The notes under the pieces were generated by a model. It made no database searches. It was not told the DNA's origin and was given only the letters and a program-made list of their open reading frames with translations. Positions 1-7,544 of a DNA stretch of 52,156 nt are shown piece by piece. A program made the translations under genes and the position numbers. Positions within the stretch are counted from its first letter, which is position 1. Each line of letters opens with the position of its first letter. The DNA is from Cyanobacteria bacterium SZAS LIN-3 (GTDB taxonomy: Bacteria > Cyanobacteriota > Vampirovibrionia > Obscuribacterales > Obscuribacteraceae), in NCBI GenBank assembly GCA_018266215.1, contig JAFEAV010000045.1:1-52156 (forward strand). The letters run 5' to 3'.

Positions 1-214
1 CTGCTTTCTTAGGAGCTGCTTTTTTGGCTACTGCTTTCTTCGGAGCTGCTTTTTTAGCAGTTGTCTTTTTGGCGGCTGCTTTCTTAGGAGCTGCTTTTTT
101 GGCAGCGGCTTTCTTAGGAGCAGCTTTCTTTGTTACCTTTTTAGCGGCTTTCTTAGGAGCAGCTTTCTTCGCAGCTTTTTTAGGAGCAGCTTTCTTAGCG
201 GCTTTCTTAGGCTT
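1..214 (-). repeat. Tandem repeat encoding KKAAP/KKAA units
   Basis: Near-identical 24-33 base units encoding lysine pairs separated by Ala/Pro make up the body of the H1-like gene. Units of this kind expand and contract easily, so repeat number is likely to differ between strains and to be a weak point in assembly. Confidence 0.75.
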
Positions 215-301
215 TGCGGCCACAGCGCCTGCTTCTTCGGCTACAGCGGCGGCAGGATTAGCTCTGCGCGTTGTTGCCTTTTTCTTTTTCTTCATTGCCA
301 T
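1..301 (-). CDS. Histone H1-like lysine/alanine-rich DNA-binding protein (3' end outside window)
   Basis: The minus strand reads an ATG at 301 followed by a Lys-rich start (MAMKKKKKATTRR), a short Glu-containing linker, and then tandem KKAAP/KKAA units through to the window edge (100 codons, no stop seen). A GGGAG ribosome site lies about 7 bases upstream. This composition is typical of bacterial histone H1-like (Hc1/AlgP-type) C-terminal tails that bind DNA non-specifically and compact the nucleoid. No globular domain is visible in the part present. The function is inferred from composition only. The plus-strand hydrophobic reading of the same bases is an antisense artefact. Confidence 0.8.
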   Translation of the reverse strand, partial: MAMKKKKKATTRRANPAAAVAEEAGAVAAKPKKAAKKAAPKKAAKKAAPKKAAKKVTKKAAPKKAAAKKAAPKKAAAKKTTAKKAAPKKAVAKKAAPKKA

Positions 302-305
302 TTAA

Positions 306-506
306 TTTTTCTCCCTTAGTATTCGTTCGGGTGGATTGCTGAATGACAGTTTCAATTTCGGGCTTGAAACTTAGCTGTCGAATCTTGAGCAGGTAGAGAA
401 AGGACAATCAGTCACTCGTTGAGTTATCTAACCGACCTGTGTCTACCCTCTTGGTCCACCTTCTTCGTTTAAGAGCAATCACTCAACATAGCGTTGCTCT
501 TTTTTC
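306..506 (+). ncRNA. Candidate structured small RNA ending in an intrinsic terminator
   Basis: No credible protein gene lies here, but nested pairing is visible: GGTGGA (330-335) with TCCACC (455-460); GACAG (345-349) with CTGTC (375-379), enclosing TTTCAA/TTGAAA; GGTAGA (392-397) with TCTACC (442-447); and ACTC/GAGT at 414-424. A strong terminator at 471-506 follows on the same strand. No plus-strand gene lies upstream for that terminator to serve. The next plus-strand gene starts at 2059, so a leader function is unlikely. I see no SRP, tmRNA or RNase P hallmark. A 6S-like rod is possible but unproven. The 5' end is a guess. Confidence 0.45.
471..506 (+). terminator. Intrinsic terminator of the candidate small RNA
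   Basis: AAGAGCAA (471-478) pairs with TTGCTCTT (494-501) around a 15-base loop and runs into TTTTTCC. The T-run is on the plus strand only, which gives the direction. Confidence 0.7.
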
Positions 507-923
507 CTGTCACACCACACGCACCATAGAGTACATTCAGTTTGAATAAATTGCAATATATAGATCTCCTCCAAAGTACCCTGCGATCGATCTGAAAGTG
601 CTGATCGAAGTGCATATCAAAAAGAAAGGCGTCGAATAAGATCAGCTATTCATGCCACTTTTAGAAGGAGTAATTTTTCGGAAGTGGTATCACTTTTGGG
701 TCAGAAGAGGCCGAAAAATTTTTTTTTCGAATTTTGCAATTTTCCGTTTCCAATTTACAAAACTGAGCGACCATGAAAACAAAATCGAAGAGATAAATCG
801 GTCCAGAAATAGTTATCAAGCGAGCTGGCGGACCGAAATTTAGCGCAAGTGCATCTGCGTGAATGCGGCTGTTCATCAGCATTTCAGCAGACTCTTTTCG
901 ATCAGAACAAGACGATCATTTTT
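507..923. other. AT-rich intergenic stretch, no gene seen
   Basis: The stretch between the candidate RNA terminator and the end of the adenosine deaminase-like gene holds only short open frames on both strands (about 63-73 codons). None has a clear ribosome site or recognisable sequence. A loose inverted repeat, ATGCCACTT / AAGTGGTAT, lies at about 652-690. I assign nothing here. Confidence 0.5.
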
Positions 924-1916
924 TCAAGTCAGACGAGTTGTACCGACAAATCCGAAGGCCGATCTGAATGCTTCGTTCTGGATTTCTTTCAGTTCATGAA
1001 AATCAATCACATCGTGGTCGATCAACCGTTCATATTCTCCGGGCAAGGTACAGGGTGAAGGATTTCTTCCAGGATTGTCCGTACACACCGCAATGGCCAC
1101 CCCAGCCTCACGACAGCGGGTGAAGACGGTACGCAGGTCGGAAAAATCTTTGAGCACTCCAGTTTGCCGGTAGCTGGTTGGACATACTTCGAGAGTAATC
1201 TGACGCTTCGCTAAGTCTTTGAGCATTTGCGGTTTTGAGATGGGAATGTGAATGCCGTGACCGATTCGATCCAGGGTGGCAAAAAACCGCGGGTCGACAT
1301 TGTCGATACTCGTCTCCCCAAGGTGGCACGTGGTCTTGAGACCTGAAGCCCGGGCCTTGGCCATTAATTTGACCCAGTCCTCGGTTCGCTCGGTGTTGAT
1401 TTCGGGACCGGCAAGATCCACCCCGACCACTGGACCAAGATTGTCTTGCGCACATTTGAGGATGGCGTCGTTGATCGTCTTGGGCAAACGGCGGTCAAAG
1501 CAAAGTATTTGCTTAACAGTAATCGGGTAATCGGCGGGTCTCAGATTGGCGGAGATTACTTCAACGATCAGATTCATCTGACCGAGTCGCTTCGCCACAG
1601 TCATCTTATGATCGGTTCGAAAATAAGGGTTGTAGCGCAGTTCCAGATATTGCAGATTTTCGAAAGTGTAAGCTCCACGACATAGACGAAGGCAAAAGTA
1701 TGGAAGATGTTCCAGACTTTGCAGTTCCTCTACAAGTGAGTGAATCTTCACAAACTCTTCGAGGGTTCTGCACGGTCTGGTGAACCAACTATAAAAACCA
1801 TCGTAATCCGGGAAGTAACTCAGAACAGGATGATCCTGTCTCTGCAAAAACTTGTAGATTATCCGAGGATGCAGCGCCCCACCCAAGTGCCTGTGAAGGT
1901 CCGCATATAATGCCAT
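924..1916 (-). CDS. Adenosine deaminase-family amidohydrolase
   Basis: A 330-residue protein with the ADA (purine deaminase) metal centre in order: HxH in DLHRHLGG (H8, H10), RYNPY (94-98), HLGE (H198, E201 as catalytic Glu), GHGIHI (H220) and VCTDNPG (D280). These ligate Zn and protonate the purine in hydrolytic removal of an amino group. The usual Asp-Asp pair is Asp-Asn (D280-N281), so the base-contacting Asp is changed. The substrate may be an adenosine analogue (for example an aminofutalosine-type compound) rather than adenosine. The ATG at 1916 was chosen because AGGAAAGGCGGCAGG lies just upstream and it places DLHRH near the N-terminus. A longer in-frame extension to 2060 has no such support. 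Confidence 0.8.
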   Translation of the reverse strand: MALYADLHRHLGGALHPRIIYKFLQRQDHPVLSYFPDYDGFYSWFTRPCRTLEEFVKIHSLVEELQSLEHLPYFCLRLCRGAYTFENLQYLELRYNPYFRTDHKMTVAKRLGQMNLIVEVISANLRPADYPITVKQILCFDRRLPKTINDAILKCAQDNLGPVVGVDLAGPEINTERTEDWVKLMAKARASGLKTTCHLGETSIDNVDPRFFATLDRIGHGIHIPISKPQMLKDLAKRQITLEVCPTSYRQTGVLKDFSDLRTVFTRCREAGVAIAVCTDNPGRNPSPCTLPGEYERLIDHDVIDFHELKEIQNEAFRSAFGFVGTTRLT

Positions 1917-1958
1917 TGTCCTGCCGCCTTTCCTGTTTCTGTACCTAATAGGCATTTG

Positions 1959-2020
1959 CCCGCCTGGCGGGTATTTAAAAACAAAAGACCTAATTTCATA
2001 TTCTGTACTATATATATAGT
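1959..2020. promoter_or_regulatory. Two palindromes in the divergent ADA/cyclophilin region
   Basis: CCCGCC-T-GGCGGG (1959-1971) is a perfect inverted repeat around one base, in the leader of the minus-strand deaminase. ACTATATATATAGT (2007-2020) is a perfect 14-bp palindrome about 40 bases before the cyclophilin start. It could be a -10 region or an operator. No regulator can be named. Confidence 0.35.
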
Positions 2021-2058
2021 TCGTTTTTCTATTCCCGGACGAGAGAGAAATCAAACCC

Positions 2059-2721
2059 ATGAATTTCCCCGGTCAGAAATTTTTCCCCGCAGCCGTAATC
2101 ACAGCCGTGCTCTGTGCCGCCGGCGTCACGACAGCAAGCGGGCAGAACCACACAACACCGGATCCCGTCGTACTGATGAAGACGACCAAGGGTACGATGG
2201 CCATCAGAGTTTTCAGTCGCATGGCTCCGACAACCGCCCGAAATTTTCTCGACCTGGTCCGGCGTGGTTACTACGATGGGAAAACCTTCCATAGAGTTGA
2301 GAGGTGGTGCATTCAGGGAGGCTGCCCCATCGGTGACGGCACTGGTAGTTATTGCGAACCTGAAACAGGCAGACCGAGATTTATCCCTCTGGAGATCAAT
2401 CGCAACTTGAGTCATTCGGCAGCGGGGGTCGTCGCCATGGCCCGGTCCACCAATCCCAATTCGGCCAGCTGTCAGTTCTACATCCTCAAATCACCGATGA
2501 GACAACTGGACGGTCAGTACGCAATTTTCGGCGGCGTGGTTGAAGGCCTCAACACCATTTACGGCATCAATATCGGAGACCGCATCATTCACGCCGAAAT
2601 CGTCAATCAAGCGGATCAGGGTAACGGTTCCGGCGGCGAAGAGAATTCCGCCGCTGGCTCCGGCAATTCTTCGAACAACAATACCCCGACCTCTGGAACG
2701 TCGGGCCAGAGCGGATTCTAG
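2059..2721 (+). CDS. Secreted cyclophilin-type peptidyl-prolyl cis-trans isomerase
   Basis: A 220-residue protein. A hydrophobic signal peptide (about 1-28, ending near TTASGQ) is followed by a cyclophilin barrel: VVLMKTTKGTMAIRVF, APTTARNFLDLVRRGYYDG, FHRV, AGVVAMAR, SCQFYI, YAIFGGVVEGL. It would catalyse proline isomerisation in the periplasm to help secreted proteins fold. The arginine of the FHR motif is present. A short Gly/Ser/Asn-rich tail (about 190-220) follows the domain. Its start lies downstream of a divergent region shared with the deaminase gene, and no strong ribosome site is seen (GAGAGAG is about 12 bases upstream). Confidence 0.9.
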   Translation: MNFPGQKFFPAAVITAVLCAAGVTTASGQNHTTPDPVVLMKTTKGTMAIRVFSRMAPTTARNFLDLVRRGYYDGKTFHRVERWCIQGGCPIGDGTGSYCEPETGRPRFIPLEINRNLSHSAAGVVAMARSTNPNSASCQFYILKSPMRQLDGQYAIFGGVVEGLNTIYGINIGDRIIHAEIVNQADQGNGSGGEENSAAGSGNSSNNNTPTSGTSGQSGF

Positions 2722-2726
2722 AGCAT

Positions 2727-4097
2727 TCAGATCAGAGCCATAAGGGCGGCGGCGTCGCCGGCGATCTCGGTCAAGCGACCATCCTTCATTATGCCTCTAT
2801 CCTCAAGCCAGGCTTCAAATTCAGGAGCCGGGCGCAGGCCAAAGATTTGACGCAGCGAGGCCGTGTCATGAAAGCTCGTGCTCTGATAAGAGAGCATCAC
2901 ATCGTCGCCCATCGGCACGCCCATAAAATAATTGACTCCGGCTGCGGTCAAAAGGATAGTCAGGTTCTCCAGGTCATTTTGATCGGCGGCCATGTGATTT
3001 GTGTAACAGGCATCTATGCCCATCGGCAAACCAAGCAATTTAGCCATGAAATGATCCTCGAGACCGGCACGGATCATCTGCCGACCGTCAGCCAAATATT
3101 CCGGACCGATGAATCCGACAACATCGTTTACAAGAAATGGTTTGAAACAACGAGCGAGGGCGTAACAGCGAGCTTCCATCGTTAGCTGATCGGCACCGTG
3201 GTGAGAGAGGGAGGAAAGCTCGGATCCCTGCCCTGTTTCAAAATACATGAAGAGCTCACCGTCAGCTCCGTGCAATCCTTCACCAACCTGATGAGCTTGT
3301 CTTAAGAGATCGTTGTCGATGCCGAAGGCCTTATTTCCCTTTTCACTGCCGGCGATGCTCTGGAAAATCAGCCCGGCCGGCGCGCCGCGCTCGATAGCCT
3401 TGAGCTGAGTGGTGATATGAGAAAGGACGCAATTTTGCGTGGGCAGTCGCAGATCTCGAATCAGCTTGTCTGTTTCGGAAAGTAAACGAGCAACTGTCTC
3501 CGGCGTATCGTAAACAGGATTGATACCAATGACAGCGTCACCGATGCCGAAGGAAAGTCCTTCGTAGATTGAAGCCTTGATGCCGTCGATGGCATCGGCC
3601 GGGTGATTGGGCTGCAGACGAGCAGCAAGACGACCGGGAAGACCAAGTGTGGTCTTAGCTCGGGCCACTACCCGACACTTGAGCGCACCCTGGACCAGAT
3701 CCATGTTGGACATCAGTTTGGCGCAGGCGGCCGCCATCTCTCCGGTCAAACCAAACTGAATCTTCTCAATGTCGGCCAGGCATGTTTCGCCGGCCAGGAC
3801 AAATTCGCGTAGCTGATCGACAGTCCAGTTTTTTATCGACTGAAAGGCAACCGGATCCAGATTGTCCTGAACGATGCGGGTCACTTCGTCATCTTCATAA
3901 GAGACGACCGGTTGCTCCTGCAAATCTCCCAGGCGGACCGAGGCGAGAACCCTCTTGGCAGCCACGCGTTCGCGCTCACTACTGGCCGCAATCCCGGCCA
4001 GGCGGTCACCGGACTTCTCCTCCCCGGCTTTGGCCAGTACTTCCTTGAGGGAGGCAAATTCGAATTTTTGACCGCTGATTGTCGTTGCCAGTTGCAT
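2727..4097 (-). CDS. eutB: Ethanolamine ammonia-lyase, large (catalytic) subunit
   Basis: A 456-residue protein, close to the usual length of about 453. It carries the TIM-barrel signature stretches of EutB, including FGIGDAVIGINPV, GPEYLADGRQMIRAGLEDH and CYTNHMAADQNDLENL. With EutC and adenosylcobalamin it splits ethanolamine into acetaldehyde and ammonia. The ATG at 4097 (MQLATTISGQKF) is preferred. A TTG at 4106 is in frame but has no better ribosome site. Unusually, eutB faces away from eutC: the two starts are 76 bases apart on opposite strands, instead of eutB running into eutC. The gene ends 5 bases past the cyclophilin stop, tail to tail. Confidence 0.95.
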   Translation of the reverse strand: MQLATTISGQKFEFASLKEVLAKAGEEKSGDRLAGIAASSERERVAAKRVLASVRLGDLQEQPVVSYEDDEVTRIVQDNLDPVAFQSIKNWTVDQLREFVLAGETCLADIEKIQFGLTGEMAAACAKLMSNMDLVQGALKCRVVARAKTTLGLPGRLAARLQPNHPADAIDGIKASIYEGLSFGIGDAVIGINPVYDTPETVARLLSETDKLIRDLRLPTQNCVLSHITTQLKAIERGAPAGLIFQSIAGSEKGNKAFGIDNDLLRQAHQVGEGLHGADGELFMYFETGQGSELSSLSHHGADQLTMEARCYALARCFKPFLVNDVVGFIGPEYLADGRQMIRAGLEDHFMAKLLGLPMGIDACYTNHMAADQNDLENLTILLTAAGVNYFMGVPMGDDVMLSYQSTSFHDTASLRQIFGLRPAPEFEAWLEDRGIMKDGRLTEIAGDAAALMALI

Positions 4098-4121
4098 CAA
4101 TTCCAACCAAAAGAATTTTGA

Positions 4122-4137
4122 GAGTGAAAAATCACTC
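4122..4137. promoter_or_regulatory. Palindrome between eutB and eutC, candidate shared operator
   Basis: GAGTGA-AAAA-TCACTC sits in the 76-bp divergent space between the two subunit genes, about 25 bases from eutB and 37 from eutC. A regulator bound here could set both promoters together and so keep subunit stoichiometry. No regulator gene lies nearby. Confidence 0.5.
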
Positions 4138-4173
4138 CCAGAAATATATCCGCTTAGTGTACCCTATGCCTTT

Positions 4174-4908
4174 ATGTCAGATGAAAAATCCAGCGCGGCA
4201 ATCAAAAAGTTGCGGGCCCTTACTCCGGCTCGCATCGGTGTCGGACGCGCGGGCACACGCCCGCGAACCAGTACCCTGATAGACTTCTGGGCCGATCATG
4301 CCGAGGCCAAGGATGCCGTCAAAAGCGATCTCTCCCCGCAATTTATCGATGCGTTCTGTCGTGAATATCAAGCCCTGTCGGTTCATTCGAGTGCAGCGAA
4401 TCGAGACGACTTTGTCCTCTTTCCCCCGCGCGGCAAAAAACTCAAAACCGAAGACCAGGAACTTGTCCGCACCGGCATCGAGCAGGACCGGGACGTGGCC
4501 GTGATTATTTCGGATGGTCTCTCCGCGAGAGCGGTGGAAGAAAACGTACCGGATCTCTATCCGATGCTCCTGGACGGATTTGCCTCGGCCGGTGTAAGCA
4601 GTTGTCGACCGGTGATCGTACGGTTTGGTCGAGTGGCGGTCGGCGATCAGATCGGATACCTGGCCGGAGCCAAAATCGCCCTCAATTTGATCGGCGAAAG
4701 GCCAGGCCTGAGTTGCGCTTCGGGGCTTTCTGCCTACATCACTTACAATCCCAACCCGGCGACGACGATAAGCTCGGATCGAACCGTCGTCTCCAATATT
4801 CATGAAGGCGGCACACCGCCGGTTGAAGCCGGTGCCTTCATCGTAAAAGTAATCGAACGCATTCTGGAATTGAAAGTCTCGGGCGTGAAATTGCAGGCCA
4901 TGAGCTGA
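4174..4908 (+). CDS. eutC: Ethanolamine ammonia-lyase, small subunit
   Basis: A 244-residue protein with typical EutC stretches: TPARIGVGRAGTRPRT near the N-terminus, VIISDGLSARAV in the middle, the cobalamin-side run IGYLAGAKIALNLIGERPGL, and SAYITYNPNP. It forms the B12-binding small subunit of the lyase. The ATG at 4174 has no Shine-Dalgarno sequence, no alternative start exists in frame upstream, and the promoter must lie within a few tens of bases. Leaderless or weak initiation is therefore likely. It is followed after 9 bases by eutA. Confidence 0.93.
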   Translation: MSDEKSSAAIKKLRALTPARIGVGRAGTRPRTSTLIDFWADHAEAKDAVKSDLSPQFIDAFCREYQALSVHSSAANRDDFVLFPPRGKKLKTEDQELVRTGIEQDRDVAVIISDGLSARAVEENVPDLYPMLLDGFASAGVSSCRPVIVRFGRVAVGDQIGYLAGAKIALNLIGERPGLSCASGLSAYITYNPNPATTISSDRTVVSNIHEGGTPPVEAGAFIVKVIERILELKVSGVKLQAMS

Positions 4909-4917
4909 CGGCAACTT

Positions 4918-6324
4918 ATGAAGCGAGATGATTCATCCATTTTGAGTGTCGGCATCGATATCGGCACAACCACCACGCACCTGGTGGTGAGCAGCTTGAA
5001 ATTTGACAATGTGGCCAGACCGACACAAATCAGCAATGTGCGCCTGACGGATAAGGAAGTCCTTTTTGAAAGCGCCATCTACAAAACCCCCCTCACACCC
5101 GAGGGATTGATCAATGCCGGAGCCGTAGCGGCATTGATTGAAGAGGCCTACAGACAGGCCTGTGAAAAAACCGGTCTGGATATGAAAGCGGTAGACACAG
5201 GTGCCGTGATCATAACGGGAGAATCGGCACGGACAAGAAACGCCGCCGAAGTAGTTTCGCAGATCGCCGGATTTGCCGGTGATTTTGTTGTCGAATCGGC
5301 CGGACCGGGACTGGAAAGTATTTTGTGTGCCCGGGGTTCCGGCGCGCAGCTCCTTTCAAAAGACGAAGGCATCAGGGTTTTAAATGTCGATATCGGCGGC
5401 GGTACCAGCAATTTTGCCGTGATCGACAATGGAGAGATAAGCGATATCGGAGTAAATCTCGTCGGCGGCAAAGCCGTGGTCTTCGCTCAGGGCAAAATCC
5501 TCTTCCTCAGCCGCGAGGCACAATCGATCTGCCGGGAAAAGAATCTGGCCCTGGAAGCCGGTATGAGCGAGGCGGACAATCTGTCGAAACTGAGTCTGCT
5601 GGCCGCTGAGTTGGCAGCAAAGATCTGCGGGCAAATTGCCTCCTTCGGCTCATTTGATCAAATTGTGCTCTCCGGTGGTGTGGCGGCACTGATGGAAAAA
5701 TCACAAGATCAAAATCCCTACCAGGATTTTGGCGTCTATCTGGCCCTCGCTCTAAAACAGGCTCTGGCTGCCGCCGGACTGAAGTACGGTCTGGCTGACA
5801 ATGCCATACGGGCAACGGTCCTGGGAGCGGGCATGCACACTCTGCAACTGAGTGGTTCGACTATAGATTTCCCTCGCGAATCACTGCCTCTGCGAAATCT
5901 GCCACTGCTCAAGATTGACGGCAGGGACAGGGACAATCTATCAAGGAATGTAAAAAAGGCCCTGGAGCTGAAAGAAATCGACTGGTCGAAAGCACCTCTG
6001 ACACTGGCCTTGTCCGGTCTGAGAAAAGAAGACATGCAATATCGACGCCTGTCGGAGCTGGCCCGGAGCCTGGCTCACACCTTTCAAGATCTGCAAGCTT
6101 GCGAACCTTTTGTCATAACAACGCAGCAAGACGTTGCTATGGCCCTTGGCTTGCTTCTAAAGAGGCTCTTGCCAGATAAGAGAATAATCACAGTAGACGG
6201 CATATGCGTGACTGACGGAGACTATCTCGACATAGGTAGGCCAATGCATAGCAATAGTTTGAAGGATCAATATACGGCAGCGCTACCTGTCGTTGTAAAA
6301 ACGTTGGTATTTTACAAAAACTGA
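4918..6324 (+). CDS. eutA: Ethanolamine ammonia-lyase reactivating factor
   Basis: A 468-residue protein with an actin/Hsp70-like ATPase fold. The phosphate-1 motif VGIDIGTTTTHLVV is at about 11-24 and the second motif VDIGGGTSNFAVI at about 159-171. EutA releases damaged cobalamin from the inactivated EutBC holoenzyme using ATP so the enzyme can reload fresh cofactor. It lies 9 bases after eutC and is surely cotranscribed. No eutL/K/M/N/S shell genes, eutD/E/G or transporters are present here. Ethanolamine use in this organism may therefore be a shell-free nitrogen-scavenging version, or the other genes may be elsewhere. Confidence 0.93.
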   Translation: MKRDDSSILSVGIDIGTTTTHLVVSSLKFDNVARPTQISNVRLTDKEVLFESAIYKTPLTPEGLINAGAVAALIEEAYRQACEKTGLDMKAVDTGAVIITGESARTRNAAEVVSQIAGFAGDFVVESAGPGLESILCARGSGAQLLSKDEGIRVLNVDIGGGTSNFAVIDNGEISDIGVNLVGGKAVVFAQGKILFLSREAQSICREKNLALEAGMSEADNLSKLSLLAAELAAKICGQIASFGSFDQIVLSGGVAALMEKSQDQNPYQDFGVYLALALKQALAAAGLKYGLADNAIRATVLGAGMHTLQLSGSTIDFPRESLPLRNLPLLKIDGRDRDNLSRNVKKALELKEIDWSKAPLTLALSGLRKEDMQYRRLSELARSLAHTFQDLQACEPFVITTQQDVAMALGLLLKRLLPDKRIITVDGICVTDGDYLDIGRPMHSNSLKDQYTAALPVVVKTLVFYKN

Positions 6325-6373
6325 ATTTGGTGGCAAAATGGCACACTGAGTTTGGTAGAGGAATCAAATACTA

Positions 6374-6559
6374 ATGAAAAAATCTCTTCTCGTGATTGCT
6401 GCAATCGCATTTGCAACCGTTTCCCTCGGCAGCCCCGCGCAGGCCGAAGACAACAAGTTCAAAAGCGGCTGCAAAAAAGTCGGCAACGCCATCATGTGGG
6501 CTCCCCGCAAGATCGGCCACGGCATCAGCGCCGGCTGGCACAAAATGACCGGTAAATAA
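6374..6559 (+). CDS. Small secreted cationic protein, unknown function
   Basis: A 61-residue protein. A textbook signal peptide (MKKSLLVIAAIAFATVSLG, cleavage near AQA-ED) is followed by a mature part of about 35 residues, rich in Lys and Gly, with a single Cys (KSGCKKVGNAIMWAPRKIGHG). AGAGGA lies about 11 bases before the ATG. I do not recognise a family. It could be a periplasmic peptide or an antimicrobial-type peptide. Amphipathic, glycine-spaced cationic sequence is all that can be seen. Confidence 0.65.
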   Translation: MKKSLLVIAAIAFATVSLGSPAQAEDNKFKSGCKKVGNAIMWAPRKIGHGISAGWHKMTGK

Positions 6560-6583
6560 GGTCAAACCAACAAATTAGCTCTG

Positions 6584-7180
6584 TCAGTCAAATCGACGCT
6601 TCAGAGTCAATGCATATTCAAGCCTGGCCAGGTATTCAAGCTTCGGAATCGTCCGAGCATTGAAACTGGCCAGGTGTTTATTCATATATTGAGAATCGAG
6701 CAGGACATAGCCGCGCTCTTTCATGCGCTCAATCAGAAAAACCAGGCAGACCTTGGATGCGTCGGTGGCGCGGTGAAACATTGATTCACCCATGAAGGCG
6801 CCACCAATAGCGACACCATACAATCCGCCCACCAGATTATCGCCATCGTAGGCCTCCACTGAATGGGCCAGCCCATGCTGATTTAGATAACTATAGACTT
6901 TCACTATTTTGTCGTTGATCCATGTTTCCTGGCGATCGGCGCAAGCCCACATCACGTCTTCAAAACGCCGATTGACGCGCAGCTGGAAGACGCCCTGGCG
7001 ATAGGTGCGCATCAGTCTTTTGCTGGCGTGAAATTCTTCCAGATCCATGATGCAGCGATTTTCCGGGCAATACCACTGGATAACGCCGTCGTCACCAGCC
7101 ATAGGGAAGATGCCCTGGCAATATGCCCGAAGCACAAGCTCGGGGTTGAAGTCCTGATCGAAGTAAGTGTTACTTTGCAT
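6584..7180 (-). CDS. aat: Leucyl/phenylalanyl-tRNA--protein transferase
   Basis: A 198-residue protein with the Aat core: AYCQGIFPMAGDDGVIQWYCPENRC, GLAHSVEAYDGDNLVGGLYGV, FMGESMFHRATDASK and LLDSQYMNKHLASFNA. It moves Leu or Phe from tRNA to the N-terminus of proteins bearing Lys or Arg, marking them for ClpS/ClpAP degradation (N-degron pathway). It is the last gene of a minus-strand run, and its ATG overlaps the end of the cytochrome gene by 11 bases. Confidence 0.95.
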   Translation of the reverse strand: MQSNTYFDQDFNPELVLRAYCQGIFPMAGDDGVIQWYCPENRCIMDLEEFHASKRLMRTYRQGVFQLRVNRRFEDVMWACADRQETWINDKIVKVYSYLNQHGLAHSVEAYDGDNLVGGLYGVAIGGAFMGESMFHRATDASKVCLVFLIERMKERGYVLLDSQYMNKHLASFNARTIPKLEYLARLEYALTLKRRFD

Positions 7181-7544
7181 GTGTTGGGCTCAGGCTGCGA
7201 ATATAAACAATAATGCTCTGCAGATCACTGTCCGAAAGCTTACTCTTCGGAAATGGTGGCATCCCAAACTTACTGCCCTTGCGCACAAATTTGACTATCT
7301 CCTCATCATTTTGAAATTGCTTTTCAAAAGCCGGTCCCTTCAAGGGTTTATCCGGATGCATGGCATTATCGCCGTGGGCATGACAGCCCCAACAGGTGGC
7401 TTTAACAAACAGATCTTTGCCTCGTTTAATTTCCGCCTCCTTTTTGCTTTCACTCTTATCTGTACCCGCGGCAAGAGCACCTATCGACAGGCCGAAACAG
7501 GCAAAACTCAAAAGAAGGACAAAAATGGGCGATGGTCGGGTCAT
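7170..7544 (-). CDS. Exported monohaem cytochrome c
   Basis: A 124-residue protein. Signal peptide about 1-26 (FVLLLSFACFGLSIGALAA), then a single CWGCH haem site (C51, C54, H55) and a likely axial Met in KFGMPPF (M95), ending in the C-terminal helix DSDLQSIIVYIRSL. This is a class I cytochrome c for periplasmic electron transfer. Its maturation would need the ResB/CcsA pair at 12.9-15.4 kb. The ATG overlaps the folA stop (ATGA), so it is translationally coupled. Its place between folA and aat has no obvious functional logic. Confidence 0.88.
   Translation of the reverse strand: MTRPSPIFVLLLSFACFGLSIGALAAGTDKSESKKEAEIKRGKDLFVKATCWGCHAHGDNAMHPDKPLKGPAFEKQFQNDEEIVKFVRKGSKFGMPPFPKSKLSDSDLQSIIVYIRSLSPTHAK

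Noticed and set aside
24..305. Plus-strand frame of 93 codons rich in Ala and Phe
   Set aside because: It is the antisense reading of the Lys/Ala repeat gene on the minus strand, which has a ribosome site and a sensible product.
652..882. Short frames on both strands between the candidate RNA and the deaminase
   Set aside because: They lack ribosome sites, overlap each other and show no recognisable sequence; the region is AT-rich non-coding.
4177..4914. 245-codon minus-strand frame opposite eutC
   Set aside because: eutC on the plus strand matches its family along its whole length; the opposite frame is a codon-bias shadow.
2727..6324. A bacterial microcompartment locus
   Set aside because: No shell-protein genes accompany eutA, eutB and eutC in the window.
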